DNA of 64,000 nt from Neopusillimonas maritima (GCF_003576595.1 NZ_NQOU01000001.1:560337-624336); one strand, 5' to 3'; positions 17,531-25,944 are shown, counted from the first letter of the stretch. Numbers and translations are program-made. The notes: generated by a model from the sequence alone, not told the origin.

Positions 17531-18066
17531 TCCGAGGCCTCCTTGTCGTCTTTACCCGCCAGGTTTTTCACAGGTATTGCCACCGCCGTGGCGGCAATCA
17601 TTGCGGTCAGGATGGTGATACCGGCGGTCTCAAAGATCATCATCGAGCGCCCGAGCAGTTCCATGCCCAGCGCCCGTGTCTGCGCTTGCGCGTCCACCAC
17701 CTGCTCCGCTGCGGGGCCCCAGTCGGACAGCAGCGCAACGGCGATGGCGACAACGGCGGCACTCACCCCGGCACCTATCGAGAAGCGCTTCTGGTGGCTC
17801 ATATCCATACCGCCAAGCCCGCCGGGATCCATCATGAACATCACCATGAAGATGGCCATGATGCTCATCTCGGTGGCCATCATCATGATCTGCAGCACGC
17901 CCAGGAATTCGGTTTGCATCGCCAGGAACAGGCAGCCGACGGCGGTCATCGAAAACAGCAGTGCCAGTGCGGAACGCATCATGGACGAGGTGCGAAACAC
18001 CACCACGCCGAAGCCAATGGCAGCCAGCCCGAAAACGGCAACGAAAAAAGCCTGTGCGTACATCAA
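17527..18066 (-). CDS. NuoJ-like subunit with a Met-rich third helix
   Basis: The 179-residue protein has five membrane helices in the NuoJ arrangement (EFLGVLQIMM aligns with the canonical helix 3 start). Helix 3, which in NuoJ carries a Tyr/Gly pi-bulge (YVGAVMVLF-like), here reads MMATEMSIMAIFMVMFMMD and is unusually rich in Met, and the canonical Tyr is not seen. A further Met-rich turn follows (GGLGGMDM). In respiratory complex I this helix rotates during turnover, so this is a functional difference. The Met enrichment could reflect metal proximity, but that is speculation. Confidence 0.83.
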   Translation of the reverse strand: MMYAQAFFVAVFGLAAIGFGVVVFRTSSMMRSALALLFSMTAVGCLFLAMQTEFLGVLQIMMMATEMSIMAIFMVMFMMDPGGLGGMDMSHQKRFSIGAGVSAAVVAIAVALLSDWGPAAEQVVDAQAQTRALGMELLGRSMMIFETAGITILTAMIAATAVAIPVKNLAGKDDKEASE

Positions 18067-18959
18067 GGAACCACCAGAATCAGTAAACCGACAATAATGA
18101 TATTAACCAGCGCCAGGGGAATCCCGAGAACCCAGCACCACCGCATCAGATCCGCCTCGCGAATGCGTGGCAGGTAGCGACCGGCCAGCAGCATCGACAC
18201 GGCCACGGCCAGGGTCTTGATCAGGCTCCAGGCCCAGGGTGGCAGCAGCGGGCCGTACCAGCCACCAAGGTAGAACACCGTGGTCGCGGAGGCCAGGGTA
18301 ACCACCAGCGTCAGGCGAGCCAGGCGCAACACTGCCAGGCGGACGCCGGTGTACTCGGCATCCACACCGCCGCCAAGCTCCCCCTCCGCGGTGGGCAGAT
18401 CGAATGGCGCGCGAAACGCAAGCGCCATGGCGGCAATGAAGAACAGCACGAAGCCCAGGGGCTGGTAGACAATGTTCCACAGGCTCTCCTGGGAACTAAC
18501 GATCGCAGTGTTCACCAGAGACTCAGCGCGCATGGCCACGGCCGTGATCGGCATGACAATAAGCATGGAATAGGCAATAAGCTGGCCCAGAAAGCGCCAG
18601 CCGCCGATCATCGCGTAGGCGCCATCCGGCCCCCAGCCCGCCATGATCACCGCGACCAGCACATAGGCCAGGGCCGCATTGATGAAGAGCCCGCCGGTGC
18701 CGAGGTCTGCGATGACCAGATCCGGCGCCAGCGGCAGGACCGCCATACCAAGCACCGCCACAACCAATAGCAGCACCGGCGCCGCCTCGAAAAAGACCCT
18801 GTCTGGCGAGCGCGGTACAATGGATTCACGACCGAGGTGAGCCAGGCCGCTGTATAGTGGCGCGGCCGGACTCAGGCGGCCCGTTGTGATCCAGCCCTCA
18901 ATCACGGCCAGCAGCCAGGCGCTGCCAAGCAAGGCGAGCAAGACGATAACGACGGTCAC
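18063..18959 (-). CDS. NuoH-like subunit (complex I subunit 1 family)
   Basis: This 298-residue protein has eight or so membrane helices. The quinone-cavity loop of NuoH is visible as [20 protein letters not shown] (residues about 186-205): Glu192, Glu194 and Glu202 are kept, but the first Glu of the usual FDLPEAE is Thr. In the preceding loop GQLIAYSM replaces the usual AQxISYE, so another acidic residue is lost. The changes are like those in NuoH-related subunits of hydrogenases and other complex I relatives. In complex I this subunit joins the peripheral arm; here that partner would be the metal-binding fusion protein encoded just upstream. Confidence 0.86.
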   Translation of the reverse strand: MTVVIVLLALLGSAWLLAVIEGWITTGRLSPAAPLYSGLAHLGRESIVPRSPDRVFFEAAPVLLLVVAVLGMAVLPLAPDLVIADLGTGGLFINAALAYVLVAVIMAGWGPDGAYAMIGGWRFLGQLIAYSMLIVMPITAVAMRAESLVNTAIVSSQESLWNIVYQPLGFVLFFIAAMALAFRAPFDLPTAEGELGGGVDAEYTGVRLAVLRLARLTLVVTLASATTVFYLGGWYGPLLPPWAWSLIKTLAVAVSMLLAGRYLPRIREADLMRWCWVLGIPLALVNIIIVGLLILVVP

Positions 18960-20818
18960 GAGATTACCTCCCAGGGCGAAAGGTCCAGTGACCCGACTGC
19001 CAGCAGCGCGTCGCCCAGCTCCCGGCCCTCAACAAGCTTCGGGACCAGATCGATATGGTGACTACAGGCAGTGTCCAGTTTGTAGGACTTCACCTTTCCA
19101 CGCTCCAGCTTCAGACTTAACCGGGCCTCGCCGCGCGGGGTGTCAACGGTTGCCTCACCGGCTCCTGACACATCGCCAATGTTGCGCAGGGATGCCAGCT
19201 CGGGCTCGCCGCTCGACCTGATAAATTCGAGGCTGGCCGAAATTTCGGCCAGACGTTGCCACAGACGTGCCCAGGCATCTCCGCCTTCATCCGCAGCACG
19301 CGCTACCGGGCCGCGCAGAGCAGAAGATTCCGGTGGTAGTAGGCCGATACCCTTCAGCCGTGATTTGAGCAAAGGCGTTCTTTCAAGACGGGTACCCAAT
19401 GCGCGCAGCGCTGGCTCCAGCTCAGCAAGCCTGTTCCGATCAGCGTCTCTGACTTGCAGTTGCAGAGTGGAAGTCCGCTGGGTCAGCCAGGCGAATCCGA
19501 GCTGACGTCCCAGCTGAGCCAGCCAACCCAGATGGCTAGCGATGCGCTCACGCTCAAGTCCGCTGTTCCTGGCCTGAGTGGTCGCCTGATCGTCATTCAG
19601 CCCAGCCCCTTGCTCGATCGCAAGACATGCCAGCAGACGGTAGCTCACCGGCGCCAGCGGCATTGCCGAGGCCAGATGCTCGATAAAGGTCCCGGCATTT
19701 ATCTGTTCGCTTTCTTCGCTTTCTTCATTCCCTTCAACCTCTTCGGCCTCAGTGGTCATACCCACCAGGGAGGTCGCCCGCCCTTCGGTTACGCCATCGC
19801 CGTCGAGCGTCAGCGTCAACTTCAGACCACCGGGCAAGCCAGGAAAGACCGGGCCGAATGGCACCTCAAGCCAGTCCATCTGCAGGCCGTCGGCGCTGCG
19901 GGGCAGGTCTTTAGTGACTTCAATCATCGACATGAATCCCGAGGCACCATGATCGTGTCCACTGTGATCGTGTTCACCTTGATCATGCCCGGAATGTTCA
20001 TGTTCTGAGTGGTCGTCAGATTCGCCATGTTGATGTTCGTGATCATGATGGTGCTGATGATCGTGGTGATGCTCATGATCGTGGCCAGAGCTCTCCTCGG
20101 AGTCGCCCTCATCTTCAGCGTCCTCACGGACTACCAGATCCATCCCGCACTTGGGGCAGCTGCCCGGCCCGTCCCGGACGATCTCCGGGTGCATGGGACA
20201 GGTATATTCGGTCCCGGTATTTTCCTGTGCATGGTCGTGCTCGTGATCGTGGCCGCCCTCAGGGGTAGATTCCCCGGCTTCGCGCGCTACCAGGTCCATG
20301 CCGCATTTGGGGCAACTGCCCGGCTCGTCTTCAACGACCTCCGGGTGCATGGGGCAGACATACTCGATTCTGGCATGCAGAACATCGGCGTCAAAATCCT
20401 CCGGCGATTCCGCAAAGGCACCGTCGACAAATGCGCGCTGTAGTTTACCTACGGCTTCGGTCAGCTTCTCTTGCGACAGACCTGCGGAAATATCGGCACC
20501 GGGTAAAGTTGATGGTGTCTGCCCACCTACCATGAGAATGGCTCGCGGCCGTGGCATCTGGGCGTAGAGCACGGCCACAGCATCGCCCATTTTTTCTGAC
20601 AGCTCACCGACGATCAGGAGTACGCTGGCATCGCGCGGCGTGGTGCTGATGAGCAAGCCTGCAGCGGGTACGTCCAGACCATGTGCCAGCGCAACCTCCG
20701 GACCGGGAACGACCAGGCAACTCAGGTTACGGGCCAGTGCCCGGGAAACCAGCTTGTGCAAAAATGACGGCCGCTTCTGCCGTGCGCCCGTTGCGTTTAT
20801 TGCCGGATCAGAACTCAT
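18956..20818 (-). CDS. NuoB-like / metal-binding / NuoD-like fusion protein with His-rich linker
   Basis: From ATG 20818 (overlapping the NuoA-like TGA) the product has 620 residues. Residues about 20-105 resemble NuoB ([20 protein letters not shown], then [17 protein letters not shown]) but lack the four Cys that hold cluster N2. Two heavy-metal-binding modules follow: CPMHPEVV...CPKCGMDL (about 155-175) and CPMHPEIV...CPKCGMDL (about 207-226), as in copper ATPases and CusB-like proteins. Residues about 245-291 form an extremely His/Asp-rich linker. From about 315 the sequence resembles NuoD/hydrogenase large subunits ([34 protein letters not shown]) but lacks recognisable catalytic quinone residues and [NiFe] cysteines. 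It likely replaces the peripheral arm base with a copper/zinc-binding hub. No signal peptide or membrane segment; cytoplasmic. Confidence 0.8.
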   Translation of the reverse strand: MSSDPAINATGARQKRPSFLHKLVSRALARNLSCLVVPGPEVALAHGLDVPAAGLLISTTPRDASVLLIVGELSEKMGDAVAVLYAQMPRPRAILMVGGQTPSTLPGADISAGLSQEKLTEAVGKLQRAFVDGAFAESPEDFDADVLHARIEYVCPMHPEVVEDEPGSCPKCGMDLVAREAGESTPEGGHDHEHDHAQENTGTEYTCPMHPEIVRDGPGSCPKCGMDLVVREDAEDEGDSEESSGHDHEHHHDHQHHHDHEHQHGESDDHSEHEHSGHDQGEHDHSGHDHGASGFMSMIEVTKDLPRSADGLQMDWLEVPFGPVFPGLPGGLKLTLTLDGDGVTEGRATSLVGMTTEAEEVEGNEESEESEQINAGTFIEHLASAMPLAPVSYRLLACLAIEQGAGLNDDQATTQARNSGLERERIASHLGWLAQLGRQLGFAWLTQRTSTLQLQVRDADRNRLAELEPALRALGTRLERTPLLKSRLKGIGLLPPESSALRGPVARAADEGGDAWARLWQRLAEISASLEFIRSSGEPELASLRNIGDVSGAGEATVDTPRGEARLSLKLERGKVKSYKLDTACSHHIDLVPKLVEGRELGDALLAVGSLDLSPWEVIS

Positions 20819-21177
20819 TGCCGCCTGAAAGCCCCTTGGCTCCATCCGTAAAGCAGGCCAAGAAACAGAATGGCCAGAAACACGCCCATATCAAGCAACG
20901 CAACCATTCCCACTTCCTTGTACACAACTGCCCACGGGTACATGAAAGCCATCTCCATATCGAAGGCCAGAAACAGCAACGCGTAACCGTAGTACCGGGC
21001 GTGATAGCGCCCCCACACCGGATCCCGAGACAAGACTCCGGAACTCGCCGGCACATCCTTGCCCGACTCCTTACGTGTCGGGCCTATCGCGCGGGCGAGC
21101 GTATACAGACAGAAAACGCTGCCAACAATGCCGATTGCCAGCGCCAGCAACAGGGCGTATTGCTCCAGAAGGCTCAT
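20815..21177 (-). CDS. NuoA-like subunit
   Basis: The 120-residue protein has three membrane helices. The region [20 protein letters not shown] then PWAVV matches the NuoA signature (FYLVALLFVIFDVEVLFLFPWA-like), including the acidic residues of helix 2. The conserved loop Cys/Gly region is altered ([14 protein letters not shown]). NuoA sits beside NuoH and anchors the peripheral arm. It is the first nuo-like gene of the operon; a 75-residue membrane protein gene ends 3 nt before its start, and its own stop overlaps the next gene (ATGA). Confidence 0.87.
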   Translation of the reverse strand: MSLLEQYALLLALAIGIVGSVFCLYTLARAIGPTRKESGKDVPASSGVLSRDPVWGRYHARYYGYALLFLAFDMEMAFMYPWAVVYKEVGMVALLDMGVFLAILFLGLLYGWSQGAFRRQ

Positions 21178-21180
21178 GTT

Positions 21181-21408
21181 CTATTCTCCGGACTTTCCGT
21201 TCCAGTTAGCCTGCCACTCACTGAACGCAAGAAAATAAAGCAGGAAAAGGTTCACTAAAGGAATTACTATCAGCAGCCCCAGTGCACCCGGATACCCAAT
21301 ACGCTGGCATATACGCCAGGCCGGAATAATGGCCACGATTGCGAAAACCAGCATCCACAGCCAGTGCCCTCCCCACATTGTGTGACCATACATATTGCCT
21401 TCCATCAT
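21181..21408 (-). CDS. Small two-helix membrane protein, unrecognised
   Basis: This 75-residue protein has a Met/His/Trp-rich N terminus (MMEGNMYGHTMWGGHWLWM) and two membrane helices, the second containing ALGLLIVIPLVNLFLLYFLA. It lies 3 nt before the NuoA-like start and 30 nt after the APC permease stop, in the same operon. I do not recognise a named family. Met/His-rich N termini are common in small copper-handling membrane proteins, so a role with the neighbouring metal genes is possible but unproven. The downstream Met at residue 6 is an alternative start. Confidence 0.6.
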   Translation of the reverse strand: MMEGNMYGHTMWGGHWLWMLVFAIVAIIPAWRICQRIGYPGALGLLIVIPLVNLFLLYFLAFSEWQANWNGKSGE

Positions 21409-21438
21409 GTGCTTATCCTCCGTATCTGATATTTATGA

Positions 21439-22779
21439 CTAGTGATGGTGTTCATGGCCTGAGCCTGCAGCTTCTCCGGACTTTTTAAGGAAGATCTGTT
21501 CCGCCACTGCAATAACAATCATGGTGACAACGGCAACCCCGATGACAAAGGGATCGGTATTCAGTTTGACCCAGACAAACCCGCCGAGTGCCAGCAGATC
21601 CAGCAGGATGGCCATGGTTGGCACCCATGCCCTGGCGTTCACATCTGCACGCAAATACCGAAGAACGCCCCAGTGGATCGCAATGTCCATAATCAGGTAG
21701 AACACGATACCCAGCGCCGCAATGCGTGAAAGATCAAAAAAGGCGGTCAGTATCACCCCCAGAACCACAGTGTAGACCAGCGTGTGTTTCTGGATGCTGC
21801 CTGGCATGCCGAAGTGGCTGTGCGGGACCAGTTTCATTTCGGAGAGCATGGCCAACATGCGCGATACAGCGAAAATGCTGGCAAGAATGCCTCCGGCAGT
21901 GGCCATCATCGCGATGGCAATGGTGAACCACACGGCGTACTGCCCAAGCGCCGGTCGCGCGGCTGCGGCAAGAGAATAGTCCCGGGTTTCGATGATTTCA
22001 GCCAGTGACAGATTGCTGGAGACAGCAAAACCGACCAGGGTATAAATCACCACGCAGGCCGCGATGGAAATAACAATGGCACGCCCTACGTTGCGTTTGG
22101 GGTCTTTTACTTCCGCACCACTATTGGTAATCGTCGTGAAGCCCTTGAAGGCCAGGATTCCCAGCGCCGTCGCACCCAGGAAGTTGCCCATGGTTCCGGC
22201 TTCTTCCGGGCTGGAGAAATCCACCGAGACGCTGTCAGCGACCCAGATACCTACAACTCCGAAAATCAGAATACCCCCGATCTTCAGAATGCCAATGACG
22301 GAGGCCACACCCTCAACCATCCGGTTGCCAAGCAGGTTAATCAGAAACGCGGCAATGATCAGTGACACCCCGAGAACAGGCACCATGCGCCCGCTTTCAT
22401 CGCCACCAAACAGCTGCATGGTGTAGGAGCCGAAGGTCCGGGCCAGAAAACTCTGGGCGATCACCATGGAAAAATACATCAGTAGCGCATTGAACGCGGT
22501 TGGCAGGCGGTTGCCGTAGGCTTTGTGCAGGTACATACCAATGCCACCCGCAGACGGCCAGGTATTGGAGATCTTGATATAGGAATAGGCGCTGAAACTG
22601 GCGACCAGGGCCGCCGCGAGAAACGCCAGCGGGAAAAGCGCACCCGTCATCTGCGCCATCTGCCCGGTCAGGGCAAAAATACCGGCGCCGATCATGACAC
22701 CGGTACCCAGCATGACGGTTCCCGACAGGGTGAGACTGCCTTTCTTATACTGGGTATTTCTGTCCTGCTCCCTGCTCAT
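21439..22779 (-). CDS. APC superfamily amino acid permease-like transporter
   Basis: The start at 22779 is chosen because a strong AGGAGG lies 6 nt upstream, giving 446 residues. The N-terminal GTVMLGTGVMIGAGIFALTG is the APC helix 1 unwound GxG motif. About twelve membrane helices follow, with the helix 6 region GNFLGATALGILAFKGFTTI then TNSGAEVKDPKRNVGRAI typical of the family. The C terminus ends in GHEHHH, a possible metal-binding tail. It lies between copB and the complex I-like operon on the same strand. The substrate is unknown; its fixed place beside metal genes suggests a role in the same response. Confidence 0.82.
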   Translation of the reverse strand: MSREQDRNTQYKKGSLTLSGTVMLGTGVMIGAGIFALTGQMAQMTGALFPLAFLAAALVASFSAYSYIKISNTWPSAGGIGMYLHKAYGNRLPTAFNALLMYFSMVIAQSFLARTFGSYTMQLFGGDESGRMVPVLGVSLIIAAFLINLLGNRMVEGVASVIGILKIGGILIFGVVGIWVADSVSVDFSSPEEAGTMGNFLGATALGILAFKGFTTITNSGAEVKDPKRNVGRAIVISIAACVVIYTLVGFAVSSNLSLAEIIETRDYSLAAAARPALGQYAVWFTIAIAMMATAGGILASIFAVSRMLAMLSEMKLVPHSHFGMPGSIQKHTLVYTVVLGVILTAFFDLSRIAALGIVFYLIMDIAIHWGVLRYLRADVNARAWVPTMAILLDLLALGGFVWVKLNTDPFVIGVAVVTMIVIAVAEQIFLKKSGEAAGSGHEHHH

Positions 22780-22858
22780 TTGGACCTCCTGTCCTTTCAT
22801 AGCTAGAGTACCATGGCTAAACATTTAAATTGAGTGCAAATACATTAAATAAGAAACA

Positions 22859-22889
22859 AAACGGGCGAGGGAAATACCCCAGCCCGTTT
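22859..22889 (-). terminator. Rho-independent terminator of the copA-copB remnant operon
   Basis: AAACGGGC and GCCCGTTT form an 8-bp stem with an inner GGG/CCC pairing, followed on the minus strand by TTTTGTTTC. It lies just past the copB stop, so the APC/complex I-like operon downstream probably starts from its own promoter in 22780-22858. Confidence 0.8.
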
Positions 22890-22898
22890 AGAGACGGA

Positions 22899-23648
22899 TC
22901 AGAAAGCGATGCGGGCGCCGATCACGGCGAACCAGTCTTCCGCACTTCCGCCTCCGGCTTCGGCAAAGTCAGCGGTATCGCCGTACTTTCGCTCATGCAC
23001 CACACCAACGTAGGGTGAGAAGGAACGATCGATCAGGTCATAGCCCAGCCGCAGGCCGGTTTCAGTGGAAGCCAGTCCTTTACCAACTCCGATTTCCCGA
23101 TCCTCACTGAACGCCACAGTGGCATCCAGCGTTGCCGAAAGTATACAGTAATTGGTCAAAAGCAACTCGTATTCGGCATCCAGTTCGGCAGATGTGTCGC
23201 CCTCATCGCTGAGATAGAGGTTGGCATCAATCTCGAACCATTGCGGTGCCAGCCCGGCAACGCCCAGAACTGCGTAGGTACGGTTTGGCCCCTCAGGCGT
23301 GTCGAATCGAACACCCGCCTTGGCGTCAAAGAAGTCGGAAATAGGAATCTGCCCAACCAACTGGTTTTCCAGCGTCTCGAAGGCCTGCTCTTCAATCTCG
23401 TATTCGCCTGTTGTAAGCAACCGGACTTTCAGGTCATCAGTGCCATAGAAAGCGTCCGCATTCCAGACTCCCAACTCCTCATCATCGTCGCTGTAGCGGT
23501 ACTCAAACTCCTCGAACTGAATACCCCATGTTGTCAGTGGTTTCTTACGGGCGGTGGTGTCAGAGATCATTTCTTGTGCTACCAACGTAGTCGGGAAAAT
23601 GATCGAACCAAGCAGGCTGATAGTTATCAAAGATCGGGTACAACTCAT
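22899..23648 (-). CDS. copB: Copper resistance outer membrane protein CopB
   Basis: The 249-residue protein has a signal peptide (ITISLLGSIIFPTTLVAQ) followed by the CopB beta-barrel domain: QFEEFEYRYSDDDEELGVWN, LRLGYDLIDRSFSPYVGVVH then ERKYGDTAD, and a C-terminal Phe (GARIAF) for outer membrane insertion. The Met/His-rich N-terminal region found in many CopB proteins is almost absent here, so this is a short form. CopB works with the multicopper oxidase CopA in copper sequestration or oxidation outside the cytoplasm. Its ATG overlaps the CopA stop (ATGA), so the two were an operon; CopA is now truncated. Confidence 0.87.
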   Translation of the reverse strand: MSCTRSLITISLLGSIIFPTTLVAQEMISDTTARKKPLTTWGIQFEEFEYRYSDDDEELGVWNADAFYGTDDLKVRLLTTGEYEIEEQAFETLENQLVGQIPISDFFDAKAGVRFDTPEGPNRTYAVLGVAGLAPQWFEIDANLYLSDEGDTSAELDAEYELLLTNYCILSATLDATVAFSEDREIGVGKGLASTETGLRLGYDLIDRSFSPYVGVVHERKYGDTADFAEAGGGSAEDWFAVIGARIAF

Positions 23649-24217
23649 GCGTCACTTCCTTCTTCGTACTTAGCGTCTGCCTTTGCCTGCGTCGAATCAG
23701 GGCCGCCCTCAACGATCACTTTTCTGAACATGCCCGCTGAAGCGTGGTAAGACAGATGACAGTGGAAGGCCCACTGCCCAGGTTCATCTACCTCAGTTTC
23801 CATATAAACCGTAGTTCCAGGCTGCACGCTGACCGTATGCTTGATCGGGTTCCACTGACCTGCGCCAACATCAAGTATCGACCACATACCGTGCAGGTGC
23901 ATGGGGTGTGTCATCATCGTCTCATTCACAAACTTGAAGCGAACACGCTCACCATATTGCAGTCGAATAGGATCCGCGTCTTCGTACTTAACGCCGTTTA
24001 TGCTCCAAATGTAGCGTTCCATGTTACCGGTCAGGCGGAGCTCGATTTCCCGCGTCGGCTCTCGAAGTTCGTACCGCGGGTCCTGCGCCTTCAAGTCTGC
24101 GTAGGACAGGAACTTGCCGCCATTAGACGCCGTTGGCATCAGACCACTGCCCTTCGCGTAGAAGGGGTCAGTAATACTGTGGGTGCCAGATGTTGCTGGA
24201 TTAGCTATCCTCGACAC
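23645..24217 (-). pseudogene. copA: CopA multicopper oxidase, C-terminal remnant
   Basis: About 190 residues correspond to the last cupredoxin domain of CopA. The T1/trinuclear copper ligands are present: HPMHLHG and HCHLSYHASAGMF, preceded by LTGNMERYIWSINGVKYED. The signal peptide, first domains and the other HxH motifs are missing. The frame stays open upstream of the nominal GTG at 24217 for about 30 codons and then meets the IS110 left region, so the IS, or a deletion next to it, removed the 5' part. A complete CopA has about 550-620 residues. No functional oxidase can be made from this copy. Confidence 0.85.
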
Positions 24218-24229
24218 ACCTGGTACCGA

Positions 24230-24440
24230 AAGGCCTTCCGGAGCACCTGACCCGCACTCTGATCGACGTCGCTGACCTGTCTTTCCCTGGACCTGTCGGT
24301 GCGCCGGGAGACCTGACGGTGAGGTCTTACCTCATCGATGCTTGTGACCCAAGAAGGGCCTGAACGTCTATCTCTTTACTGTCATGTCCGCGCAATCGAC
24401 TGTGGTAAGCCCATCAGCATTAATTGCCTGGAGGCCTTCC
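24230..24440 (+). ncRNA. Candidate IS110 bridge RNA region
   Basis: About 200 nt of non-coding sequence precede the IS110 transposase inside the element. They contain dyads such as TGAGGTcttACCTCA (24320-24334) and the repeated GACCTG motifs at 24276-24316. IS110-group elements encode a structured bridge RNA in their left non-coding end that guides target and donor recognition. I place it here by position and structure hints; loops matching the target were not identified. Confidence 0.4.
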
Positions 24441-25535
24441 ATGAGTTTGCAAGTTGATAACAGTTCTACCGTTGTCGGTGGGGTGGACACCCATAAGGAG
24501 TTGCACGTTGCCGCCATTGTTGACCACCATGATCGTCTGCTGGGTAGCGCCAGCTTTCCCACGACCCGACATGGCTATAAAACCATGCTCGCATGGATGC
24601 GTTCCTATGGCACACTCAGTCGGGTCGGCGTCGAATGTACTGGTACCTACGGTGCCGGTTTGCTGCGTTATTTACAGCAGGCGGGCATTACCGTTCTTGA
24701 AGTGACCGCACCCGATAAATCTGTGCGTCGCAAGCGTGGCAAGGATGACACGATCGATGCAGAAAATGCGGCTCATGCCGCCTACGCAGGTCGACGTACC
24801 GTCACGCCCAAGACACGCGATGGCATGATTGAATCCTTGCGTGTTTTAAAAGTGTGCCGCAAAACCGCTATTGCGGCCCGCCGCATTGCTTTGCAAATGA
24901 TTCAAATGCAAATTATCTCCACTCCAGACGAGCTGCGCGAACCACTGCGTAAGATGACACGAATGCAGCTCCTCCGAACATTGGCAGCTTGGCGCCCTGA
25001 CCTGAGTGGCTATCGAGACGTCACGACGGCATACCGGATTGCGTTCAAATCGCTCGCCCGTCGTTATCTCGAACTGCACGATGAAATCGCAGACTTGGAT
25101 GTCATGATCAAGGCGATCGTGGACGATCTGGCACCGGAGCTCGTCGCTCGTCAAGGCGTAGGGTATGAGTCCGCCTCGCAGTTGCTGATTACGGCGGGCG
25201 ATAACCCGGCACGTTTACGCTCTGAAGCGAGCTTCGCCGCACTGTGCGGTGTGAGCCCTATCCCGGCATCGTCCGGCATGACGCAGCGTCATCGTCTCAA
25301 CCGGGGCGGTGACCGAGCGGCCAATAGCGCCTTGCACATCATCGCCATTGGCCGATTGCGCTTGGACCCGAGGACGCAGGAATATGTGGTGAAGCGCACC
25401 GGGCAAGGCCTATCCAAATTGGAAGCCTTACGATGTTTGAAACGCTACATTGCACGAGAGGTGTTTTATATTTTGCGAAGCCGCAACCAAGCGATTAATC
25501 AGGTACAAATAGCGGCTTGACAATTAGAAGGGCGT
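24300..25535 (+). mobile_element. IS110 family insertion sequence
   Basis: The element carries a DEDD transposase. The right edge lies at about 25528-25540, where the interrupted integrase gene resumes (its codons for RKHSFT). The left edge is uncertain, somewhere between 24220 and 24360. IS110 elements lack clear terminal inverted repeats and usually make no target duplication, so exact ends cannot be set by eye. The insertion, or a deletion from it, removed the 3' part of the integrase gene and the 5' part of copA. Confidence 0.7.
24441..25520 (+). CDS. IS110 family transposase
   Basis: The start at 24441 has GAGG 7 nt upstream and gives 359 residues. The N-terminal DEDD RuvC-like domain is visible: VVGGVDTHKELHVAAIVD (first Asp), GVECTGTYGAGLLRYLQ (Glu), and RGKDDTIDAENAAHAA (the Asp pair). 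The C-terminal Tnp_20 domain contains GVGYESASQLLITAGDNPAR and AALCGVSPIPASSGMTQRHR with the Ser used in recombination (PASSG). All key residues are present, so the enzyme may be active. The open frame extends upstream to 24384, but the internal ATG with the ribosome-binding site fits the family N terminus better. Confidence 0.9.
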   Translation: MSLQVDNSSTVVGGVDTHKELHVAAIVDHHDRLLGSASFPTTRHGYKTMLAWMRSYGTLSRVGVECTGTYGAGLLRYLQQAGITVLEVTAPDKSVRRKRGKDDTIDAENAAHAAYAGRRTVTPKTRDGMIESLRVLKVCRKTAIAARRIALQMIQMQIISTPDELREPLRKMTRMQLLRTLAAWRPDLSGYRDVTTAYRIAFKSLARRYLELHDEIADLDVMIKAIVDDLAPELVARQGVGYESASQLLITAGDNPARLRSEASFAALCGVSPIPASSGMTQRHRLNRGGDRAANSALHIIAIGRLRLDPRTQEYVVKRTGQGLSKLEALRCLKRYIAREVFYILRSRNQAINQVQIAA

Positions 25536-25899
25536 CAGTAAAAGAATGCTTCCGAGCGTCCTCCGTTTCTTGCTGTTGCTGAGTCTCTGCAAGCGTCAGC
25601 GTTTCGCGCTCCATCCTGAGATGGTCGTATAGGCCTACAGCAGATTCACCCATACGAATTCGCTGATGCAATTGCGCAGCCGTTTGATGCGCTGCTGCGA
25701 TACCCATGTCAGGATAGATACCGACGACTTTCTTACCTCGCCGACCTTCCGGCTCACGATACCTGACTTGCCATTGCTTGACGCCGCTTGGCAGTACGAG
25801 GAGGAACAAGCCCTGGCCCGAGGCGAGGGCATATGCTGTTTTACGTGGCTTCGCCTTACTGGCCGCCAGTTCCGTCAGTTGTTGAGCAAGCTTAGGCAT
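25530..25899 (-). pseudogene. P4-type tyrosine integrase, N-terminal remnant
   Basis: About 120 residues from ATG 25899 match the arm-binding domain (DUF4102 type) of P4-like integrases: LASGQGLFLLVLPSGVKQWQ then VRYREPEGRRGKKVVGIYPD, and the linker ETEDARKHSFT. The frame then runs into IS110 sequence and stops at 25495 after a foreign tail (ALLIVKPLFVPD). The core-binding and catalytic domains are missing. Its place 190 nt from the tRNA-Leu 3' end, pointing away from the tRNA, is standard for integrases of islands inserted in tRNA genes. The island can no longer excise by itself. Confidence 0.85.
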
Positions 25900-25944
25900 C
25901 GATTTAATCTCACATTGGGCATGATTTGGGTACCTGCATTATAA

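Noticed and set aside
19930-20110. Tandem DNA repeat or CRISPR-like array in the His-codon region
   Set aside because: The repeats are irregular CAT/CAC/GAT codons of the His-rich linker, without conserved repeat-spacer structure. No CRISPR array was seen anywhere in the window.
20009-20443. Plus-strand frame of 144 codons opposite the metal-binding fusion gene
   Set aside because: It is the antisense of the His/Asp-rich and HMBD coding region, which lacks stops for compositional reasons; no ribosome-binding site.
12487-21177. An ordinary respiratory nuo operon displaced from secG-tRNA-Leu
   Set aside because: tRNA-Leu is normally followed by nuoA-N in related genomes, but this set runs towards lower coordinates on an integrated element, lacks B-G and I as separate genes, and carries the metal-binding fusion, so it is not the host's complex I.
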